Assembly (NCBI GenBank): GCA_033807775.1
Contig: CM066321.1
Location: forward strand, 250,220,422 to 250,284,421
From: Saussurea involucrata
Taxonomy: Eukaryota > Streptophyta > Magnoliopsida > Asterales > Asteraceae
Reading direction: 5' to 3'
Length of the DNA stretch: 64,000 nt
Shown one piece after another: positions 56,871 to 64,000 of the stretch; the stretch's first letter is position 1, and each line of letters starts with the position of its first letter. The translations under genes and the position numbers were made by a program. Below the pieces are notes generated by a model. The model ran no database searches and was not told the DNA's origin. It saw only the letters and a program-made list of their open reading frames with translations.

Positions 56871-59800
56871 GTGGGGGTTGCCTCTGTTGGTTTTGACACT
56901 TGTGTTTCTGAGGTCTTGGATGGTGAGGAGGTTGGTGAGGCTTCTGTAGACTTTCTCAAATATTTTCTTTTGTGAGCAATCGACTTGATTCTAGTTTTGG
57001 GTGTGGGAGATGGAGATTTTGTCTTCTCGGCTTCTGGTGTTGGAGATGGAAGTTTGGGTTCTTCAGATGTTGTTGGTGTTGGTTGGTCTTCTTCGGAGGA
57101 TGTTAAGATTTGGAATTGTTCACGGGTTGGCACATCTTCTCCGAATACATAGGTTGTTTCCACAGAGGTGGGTGTTGCCTCCGTGGACTTCTGTTGTTGA
57201 TCTTGATTGGTTTCAGGTACTTGGGTTGTAATTGTGGTTTCTTCAGCGGTTATTTCCATAGAGGTGGTTGTTGCCTCTATGGACTGTTGTTGATTTCTTC
57301 CTTGGGTTTGAGTTGGGGGAACTTGTTTTAGGGGTTCTGCGGATACCGGTGGAGCGGGTAGACCTCTGCTTGCAGCTTTCTCCCTGTGTTTCTCCCCCTC
57401 AGGATGATCTGATGAATCATCAGCGTCATCATCAGAGTCATCCTGACCCTTATCTTTCGTACCCTTTGCCCTGCATGAAGCTTCTGGATTTTTGGGCGGT
57501 ACGGAATTTGCAGCTATCATCTTTGCGCACAAGTCATCACAGAGGCCAAAGAGAGTTGCGAGCTCTGCCTCTGTGTTGAAGCGCATTTTGCCGACGCTTT
57601 TCTGAAAGTCTTTAACGTCGGTGTGATTGGCAATTGTAAAGGCTTTGATGAAGTATGTCATCTGATCGAGAATCCCCTGTCCGAGCCCTGTAAGTTGTGC
57701 TCTTGTCATATAGTCAGATGGCTTTATAGCTTGAGTTGCTTGGGTTGTATGCTCTTGGACATGCTCTAAGGCCTTCTTTAGGTCTTCTGATGTAAGGCCT
57801 CTAGATGTTGAGGATTGCTCTTTCTTCAGCTTTTCAAGCAGATATTTGACAAAACTTTGAAAGCAGAGTTGGTGGCTTTCTCGAACTCAGAAGCGGCAGA
57901 GGTGGCAGAGGTTGTCGCGGCTGTTCTCATCTGGGCTAGAGCATATTGCACCTCTGTGGACAGGTTGTCCATTTTGGTGTTCATATCATTAAAGGCCCTC
58001 GTGGTAACATCTGCAAAAGAATAAAAAGAACTTTTCAACTCTTTGAATGTGTTGTCCACAGAGGTGACAAGGGTTTGGATCTCATCCCTTGATACATGCG
58101 GACTTGGTATAAGCTCTGGGGGAGCACATTCGTCCCCAGAGTGAGTCCCTGTTCCTTGGACACCTTCTTTCGTCCCTGTATTGACGTTGAGGACGGAAGG
58201 ATTTCCCTCTAATCCTCGAGCAGAGGCTTTATCAGCCTCAGACTCTATAGAGGTTCTGTTAAGGACATTGTCCTGATCCACTCCAGAGGTGGGTACAGGA
58301 GTATCCTTAAGTTGACTTGAGGACTTGTCTAGAATCCCTTCGTCTTCGTGCACTCTAGGCCCCTCTGAAGGGCCGGTTGGACTTACGTGTGTGCATGTGG
58401 CAGAGGAAACAAATTCCTCGGCAAGAGTGTCAGATGTGATCTGGGGCGAGGAATCACGAACTAAAGGCAAGTCCTTTGGAGAGGACTCCCTTGGAATGGT
58501 TTCCCCGACTATTAGTGGCACAGAGGTGGAAGGAATTTCCTCTGCCCGGTCAGTTTGGGTTGGGTTCGAGCTGTACTGCGCTTGTTCAATATTACCTTCT
58601 GCCACTAGACTGGCGGTAATAGAAGTGTGGATTGCACTGGGAGTTGGTTGGGGTTGTGTGCCTCTACTATTCCAGGCATCTGTTCTGGATTCTTGCTCTG
58701 TTGGGCATCCTTTCACTACTTCACCAACTATTATCTCAACCTCTCTTTCTATCCTACGGCCCGCTGCTTCTACCCTAACTTCAGATGCGGCTTCTGCCCC
58801 AGTGACTAAGGATTCGAATATTGGATGAGATCCAATTAACTGCCGTACATGGGGATGCAGAGGTCCTTCGTTTACCTGGGTATCTTCTTCTTCATCAGAA
58901 TCTACCTCTGAGACTATGACTGGTGGGGTTTTGGTGGTAGTTTTAACCAGATCTTCTGGGCTTGCTCTTAGCACATCAAATCCAGGTTGTGTGAAGGGGT
59001 TCTGTAGAACTTCTGGTGTGGCAACTTGAATGCTCTTGGGGGTTTCGTCATCGTCATCTAAGTCAGAAGAGATTCTAAAGTCTGGAGCTTCTGTTGACTG
59101 ATGGGAGAGGGCTTCTGCGTTCCAGCCAGAGGTATCTAAAGTATTGGCGTTTTCGGGGTTCTCAAGGAAAGTGTTGAAGTCACCCTGATCTTCTGCATAG
59201 TTGATAGGTGAAGGAGATTGCAGAGTTTGTTCAGGGGTTTCTTCGACCATTTCTGCTTCCTCTGCGATGGATTGCATAGGAGTGTGAGGTTTCTTGGATT
59301 TCTTTTTGCTCTTCCTTTTCTTTGGTTTGGGGGCACCCTCCTCAGAAGACTTATGTTTTCTCTTCTTTTTGTCTTTTGGAGGGGGAGGTGCAGATGATCC
59401 GACTTCTGTGGCTTGAGGAGGGGACTGTTGGGTTTGAACATCACTGGTAGAGGTTCCCTCTGTCGTTTTCTTTTTCCTGTGAGCTTTCTTCTTCTTCTGG
59501 GCAGAGGATTTGCTCTTTGGAGCAGGGGAGAGTATTGTGTTTCTCAGAGTATGAAACTTATCTTGTATTTGTTCATGCTTAGCCAAGGGCACTGCCTATA
59601 CTTCGTCAGACAACCTATCTACAACCTTAGATCCTAAGGGGACTCCTAGACGCAGGGGTGTCACAGGACTCGGTTCTGGAGTCCTATGATCGCGTATGTA
59701 TTCTAACTTAAGGGTCTCATCAGTTGCATATCCCATAAGTGCGGTTGGCAGAGGTCTACAGAAGTCGTATCCATCTTTGTGCTCTGTTGGAGAGTTCTTT

Positions 59801-60615
59801 GTCATAGGATACATTCTGGCCGTTGGTCCCTCCATTGGCCATTATTGTAGAAGAAGCAGAGGCTCTAGAAGGACACCTAGAATTCGTTGATATTGTAGAG
59901 GAGGTTGAGCTTCTGTCGATCGTCCTTTGGCCTTCTAGGTGGAGATTCGTCGATCAATGGTGTTAACCATTTCCTGCATCATGAGGGTGGTATAGTCCAG
60001 ATGTAGATCGTAATACACCCCGCACATAATTGCCAAGATTTGGTGAGAAGATTGGTCTGGACTACCCACTTTTCCAGTTAGACACCTGTTGAGAATGGAG
60101 AAGAGAGTATTCCATAGAGGGGGAAGTCGATTTCTTCTGAAATCATTTCTTTTCCTTAGGGTTGTGTTGTATCCCAACATTTCAACAAATCTGCAGAGCT
60201 CGGTGTCTGTGGGTTCCTCTGCGTATCCCTTTATCCCTAGAAGACCTCTTGTGGGTAGACTGAACTCAAGTGAGAACATGGTTCTGTTGAACTTGAGTTC
60301 AAGGTGCTCGGATTTGTCTGGTTTTGAGATGTAGCCCTTTATCTTTCTATCTTCTGTGACAAATCTGCTGCTTTGCCAGAAATGATTGAGATATCTGGCA
60401 GGGATTTTGTGGACAGATTTGGTTAATAGGGGGTAAAGATAATGATTTTCCAGAATATGAAGAAGGATGGCATGTGCTTCCCCAAATGCGGTTTTGGAGG
60501 GAACCAGGTATTGGTTATTGGATTTTAAGGGAAGAACACGTTCAAAGTGTTCATGTGCGATGAAGTTTTGAAGGTGGGTTGTCGGAGCAAAATCTGCTGT
60601 CACCGGAGTTGTCAT
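56871..60615 (-). pseudogene. aORF of L (B-type), C-terminal domain deleted
   Basis: The minus-strand start MTTPVTADFAPTTHLQ is followed by the N-terminal domain: ARYLNHFWQSS, LPTRG, FVEMLGYN, LPPLWNTLFSILNRCLTGK and IMCGVYYDLHLDYT. In-frame stops: TAG 59935-59937, TAA near 59841 and TAG 59596-59598. A Lys/Arg-rich nuclear-type stretch KKRKSKKKSKK (near 59300), a Ser/Pro linker and a coiled coil follow. A frameshift lies near 57830. The last frame has an acidic DDSDDDADDSSDHPEGE and Pro/Thr repeats ending at EATPT, where the LTR fragment begins. It is a fuller version of B's aORF linker. Confidence 0.8.
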
Positions 60616-60639
60616 GTTCTAGGTTTCCGACTATTTCTG

Positions 60640-60869
60640 GGTCTACCAAAACCACCAGTATCCGCAGAACCCCTGAACCAAATTCCCCCAACTCAAAACC
60701 AAGGAGGAAACCAACAACAGTCCACAGAGGCAACAACCACCTCTGTGGAAATGATCTCTGAAGAAACCCCTTCTAAAACCCAAAAACCTGAAACCCAAAG
60801 CAGAAACAAAACCACAGAGACAACAACTATCTTTGTGGAATCCATTACTGAAGAAACCCAAGTACCCAA
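60640..60869 (+). pseudogene. N: plus-strand aORF fragment, left piece
   Basis: From GGTCTACC at about 60640 the plus strand reads PVSAEPLNQIPPTQNQGGNQQQS and onward, homologous to L's minus-strand Pro/Thr linker at 57380-57150. It is open to the CCCAA target of M at 60865-60869. The abrupt switch from L (minus) to N (plus) near 60636 is an inversion junction. Confidence 0.75.
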
Positions 60870-61369
60870 TGTTAGGTCCATGATCTTCATACAATCCAAG
60901 TATTGTGTAACAAGATGATGAAGAACATTAAACACGAAGAATTCGGATCTGGTGTTCAAGCAGATCGAAGACCAAATTGAAGATTTTTTACACTAAACAC
61001 GAAGAATTCGGATCTGGTGTTCATCACTGTTCATCTGAACACTTATCATTCAGACATAGATTTTTTCTGGATTTTAATTTCTTGGATCGTTTCTTAGCAT
61101 CACTGAACTCGGAATTGATATCTGAACAACATTAATTCTTGGATCATCATCATTTTCTAAACAGAATCATCAGACTTGATCATTTCTTGGGATTTTGGTT
61201 CGAAAACCCTAATTCACTGTTTTGGACTTTAATTCGATTAAATCGATCGAATTAGATCTTGTGATTAACTAAGAAAGTGTGTGGATTTTGATTTCGAGCA
61301 AACCAGTACAAATTTCGTGTTAATTGATCAAGAATTGAGGAAGATATGGCAGATTCAGTGATTTTGATG

Positions 61370-61915
61370 GTCGAAGTGCAGAATTCGGATTATTCAAAGT
61401 GAATTCGGATCATTCATAGTGAATTCGGATCATTCATACGGATTATTCTTGGTGAATTCACATCATTCAAGATTTTCGAAGTACTCAAATATTGGTTTCG
61501 GATCAAGTTAAGTCCGAAATCCGTGGTGTCGCACCCAGTTAAGTTCGAATTCTTGAGGTTTCGAACAAAGTTAAGTCCGAATTCCGGTGATTTCGAATTG
61601 TTATACAAGTGTTGAATTCGTATTTGTTAAGTTCGAATTCCGTGATTACACACTCATCTACATCCGAATTCTGAGTTGAAGTGAGTAATTGGTTTTGATT
61701 TTGGCTAAGTATTGATTTCGCACCAAGCTAAATTCGAATTCAAGGATTTCGCATTCAGTTGCATTCGAATTCAAGGAATTCGTACTCAGTTGCATTCGAA
61801 TTCAGGGAATTCGCACCGTACTACATCCGAAATCTGAAAGTTTCCAATTCTGAAGCATCCGAAATCTGAAGGTTTCGCACCACTCAGAATTTGTCTAAGT
61901 GTTGGTTTCGGACCC
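61370..61915 (+). repeat. TTCGAA/GAATTC word cluster in the leader of M
   Basis: Repeated GAATTCGGATCATTCA, TTTCGAAC...AAGTCCGAATTC and TTTCGCACC units match the leader of C but differ in number and order. 60870-61369 is C-type leader without a gene. Confidence 0.75.
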
Positions 61916-62016
61916 AAGTGCTGATTTCTTTCTTGAACAGTTTATTCTAAGTGTAATCTCTGTTACACTTACTGCTTGATCTTCTGAACGATCAATTATC
62001 CTAGCTATTTGAAAAG

Positions 62017-63040
62017 ATGTCGAGAGATTTAATGAGTATGGGATCAAAGAATAAGCCTCCAGTTCTTCTAGTGGAAGAATATGCCCAATGGAAGAAGAGA
62101 ATGACTCAGTTTCTAAATCATCAGAACAGAGATTTAATGGTTTCAATCAAAGAAGGTCCTCACACACCACAAATGGATGTTGGTGGTCAAGCTGAAACTG
62201 CTACAAGTCAGTATATTGCTCCTAGAAGGATTGATAAAGAACCCAGATTTTTTATTCAAAATGACAAAGATAGGATTGCAATTGATGAACTGGCTTTGAC
62301 TTATTTGACTATGGCAATTCCAAATGATATCTACAATCGAGTAGATAGTCGTGACTCAGCGAAAGAGATATGGGATGAGTTAGAAAGGCAGTTTGAGGGA
62401 TCATCAAAGTCTAAGAAGACCAAAAGGAATCAAAGCATCAATGCTTATGAAGGGTTTAAAGCAAGAGAAGGTGAACCTTTGAAAGAGACCTACAATAGAT
62501 ACAATATCATCCTTAATAATTTGAGAAGAAATGGAGTCGACAAATCAGAATCAGAAATAAATTACAAATTTGTCAAGAATCTTCTACCAGAATGGGATTC
62601 CTACTCCATTCAGCTCCAAATGTCAAGGGATATGGATGATGAAAAGTTGACCGACATTTTCAGTATTCTAGGTCAACACGAAGAAAAATTAAAAGATGTT
62701 AAAGAAAAGGATAAAAGGTCGAAGAATCTTTAGCCCTTCTGAGTAAACATAAGAAGAGTGAAGCTATGAAAACAAAAGCTTTGATTTCTGGGATGAGCAA
62801 GAAGAAGATAAGTTCTGATGATGATGATAGTAGCAGTTCTGGAGATGAAATGACTGATATAGCTGAGAAGTTGGCTTTATTAACAAACAGATTTCAAAAC
62901 AAGTTTGGCAAAAAGAAGTTTTATCAAAAACCAAACCTGAATACAACAAAGCTAACAAGTATAAAAGATTTGAGAAGAAATATGAGAACAAGGAGGAAGA
63001 GAAAGAGGAGAAAGAGGAGAGAGTTGTTGAAAAGGAAATC
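62017..63040 (+). pseudogene. gag: Gag of M, truncated before the zinc knuckle
   Basis: MSRDLMSMGSKNKPP and the whole UBN2 region are very close to C's gag at 11118. One A is lost in the AAAAGG run near 62715 (C has an extra A), which shifts the frame to a stop at 62731-62733. The next piece (62766 on) is ALISGMSKKK and the acidic S/D run, again shifting near 62930. Homology ends near 63040 in the Lys/Glu/Arg stretch that precedes the CCHC motif in C. M therefore has a capsid domain but no RNA-binding knuckle. Confidence 0.82.
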
Positions 63041-63229
63041 TAACCTAGAGAGAACACAAAGTGATTAGAGATCTACATCTTGTATTAATGAATTCACTTC
63101 TTACAAACTACAAGTAAAGACCTATTTATAGTCTTCATCACTTGCTACAACAATTAAGCATAAGCCCTTTAACACAGCTATTGCTTTACAAAACTTTCTA
63201 TTATAAAGGACAACTTCAGTGTCCTAACA
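63041..63229 (-). repeat. Minus-oriented LTR-like right end of M
   Basis: Reading the minus strand: TGTTAGGACACTG start, TATAAATA at 63123-63130, then TTGTGTTCTCTCTAGG before the junction with gag near 63040. It looks like U3-R of an LTR family not otherwise present in this window. Confidence 0.6.
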
Positions 63230-63234
63230 CCCAA

Positions 63235-64000
63235 AACAACAGTTCAACAGAAGACCATAGAGGCAACACCCACCTCTATGGAATTTCCTTCTGTATTTGG
63301 AGAAGATGTACAAATCCAAGAAGAGGTCCAACTTCTGACATCCTCCGAAGACGAACGACCTTCCCCAACCCAAAACCAACCAACGAACCAAAACCATTGC
63401 TCACAAAAGAAAATAACTAAGCAAAACACCTGAAACCTCTCCAACAGAACCCAAATCACCAATCAAGCCCTCTGAAACTCTAGTGTCAAAACCAACAGAG
63501 GCAATCCCCAAACCAACAGAAACATCAACAACAAAGCCCTCTAAAACTCAAGCGTCAAAACCTACAGAGGCAACCCCATCTCAACAAGCAGAACACCCGA
63601 AGGAAAAAGACAAGGGAAAAGGGATTATAACAGAAGAACCGCAGAAGAAAAAGCCCAAGCATCAACCTTCGACAGAAAAACTGATGAAGAGCTCTTTCGA
63701 TGCGTATAAAACACCAAAGCCTGAAGAAGAAGACTGGGCTTTCGGCACTACACCTCTGTCAAATATTCCTGTTCTGGATCCAAAGACAAAACCTTCAGAG
63801 GATCGAGTGGCAGAAGTCAAGAACCAATTAGATGCTCTGCGCAGAACCTTACCTCAACCACCACCACCACAAATGGAAGAAGTGGTATACATGTACTTAT
63901 ACAGCAGAATGGGCATAATGGATCAATCAGAACCAACCATTCAAGACCCTGACTTCCGTGCTGACCTCGAAAACCTCTTCATCAGAACAAAACCCAAGCC
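63235..64000 (+). pseudogene. N: plus-strand aORF fragment, right piece, running off the window
   Basis: After M the linker continues with IEATPTSMEF, FGEDVQIQEE and LTSSEDE, matching L. There are frameshifts near 63340-63400 and an in-frame TAA at 63416-63418. From 63419 to the window end the frame is open: Pro/Thr/Lys linker, KDKGKGI, PKPEEEDWAF as in B's aORF (6230-6310), and the start of the C-terminal domain near YMYLYSRM. It supplies the part that L lacks. Confidence 0.78.

Larger units (their letters stand above)
60870..63229 (+). mobile_element. Element M: chimeric gag-bearing insertion with inverted ends
   Basis: It starts TGTTAGGTCC and ends GTCCTAACA, with TSD CCCAA at 60865-60869 and 63230-63234. 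Its left 1,150 bp are a C-type leader lacking most of the LTR and the primer-binding site. Then comes a C-type gag cut before the knuckle. The last ~189 bp look like an LTR in minus orientation. A 30-bp stretch (TAAACACGAAGAATTCGGAT...) occurs twice, near 60929 and 60993, as after a template switch. Confidence 0.78.

Noticed and set aside
60870..63229. M as an ordinary full LTR element
   Set aside because: Its ends are in opposite orientation and unrelated; no matched LTR pair or primer-binding site is present.

Overview
This is plant nuclear DNA made almost wholly of nested Ty1/copia LTR retrotransposons. Evidence: TG...CA LTRs with 5-bp target-site duplications (TSDs), initiator-Met primer-binding sites (TGGTATCAGAGC) beside 5' LTRs, copia-order gag-PR-INT-RT-RH, and GGGGGAGAT polypurine tracts (PPTs) beside 3' LTRs. 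Autonomous-type members carry a very long extra ORF (called aORF here) between pol and the 3' LTR and iterated PPT-like motifs after pol, which points to the Sirevirus (SIRE/Maximus) lineage. The aORF C-terminal domain resembles, from memory, retroelement proteins common in Asteraceae annotations, so an Asteraceae host is my best but unproven guess. I found no intact host gene, tRNA or rRNA.

Layout. 1-302: 3' end of an E-family element. 308-8315: element B (TSD GTCTC), with no capsid or pol. 8316-8970: GGT-rich flank. 8971-51403: element C (TSD GAGGT), a full gag-pol-aORF element split by insertions. Inside C are D (11851-22123, TSD TGAAC), a non-coding LTR element holding E (13098-20376, TSD CAAAT); F (24460-26597, TSD TGAGA), a solo-LTR-like insertion; and G (28307-43207, minus strand, TSD GAGAG), a nearly complete element holding H (37054-38544, TSD TGTTA), another solo-LTR-like insertion. 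51404-52777: the other side of C's target. 52778-53345: J, a truncated minus-strand aORF. From 53346: K, a gag-containing element running off the window. Inside K lie L (minus aORF, 56698-~60635) and N (plus aORF, ~60640 to the end), and N is split by the chimeric insertion M (60870-63229, TSD CCCAA).

Removing D, F and G with one TSD copy each restores C's reading frame exactly at all three points, and removing H does the same for G's pol. The coding units belong to two programmes. Gag-pol makes the particle and the enzymes. The separate aORF, with its own TATA box in several copies, encodes a two-domain protein with no visible signal peptide or membrane segment. All copies carry stops or frameshifts, but G's aORF is a single 1,333-codon frame broken by only three stops, and B, D and G have LTR pairs about 98% identical by hand count, so activity was recent.

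Most interesting: each family reiterates its own short palindromic word in the LTR or leader and again after pol (TCCGGA in E, TTCGAA/GAATTC in C and M, CAGAGCTCTG in B/G, TCAGAATTCTGA in D/K); C has identical R-U5 but unrelated U3 in its two LTRs; E has strongly divergent LTRs although it sits inside a young element; B and E lost capsid and pol in parallel but kept the gag coiled coil and the aORF; and M is an inverted-ended chimera that still has a perfect TSD.
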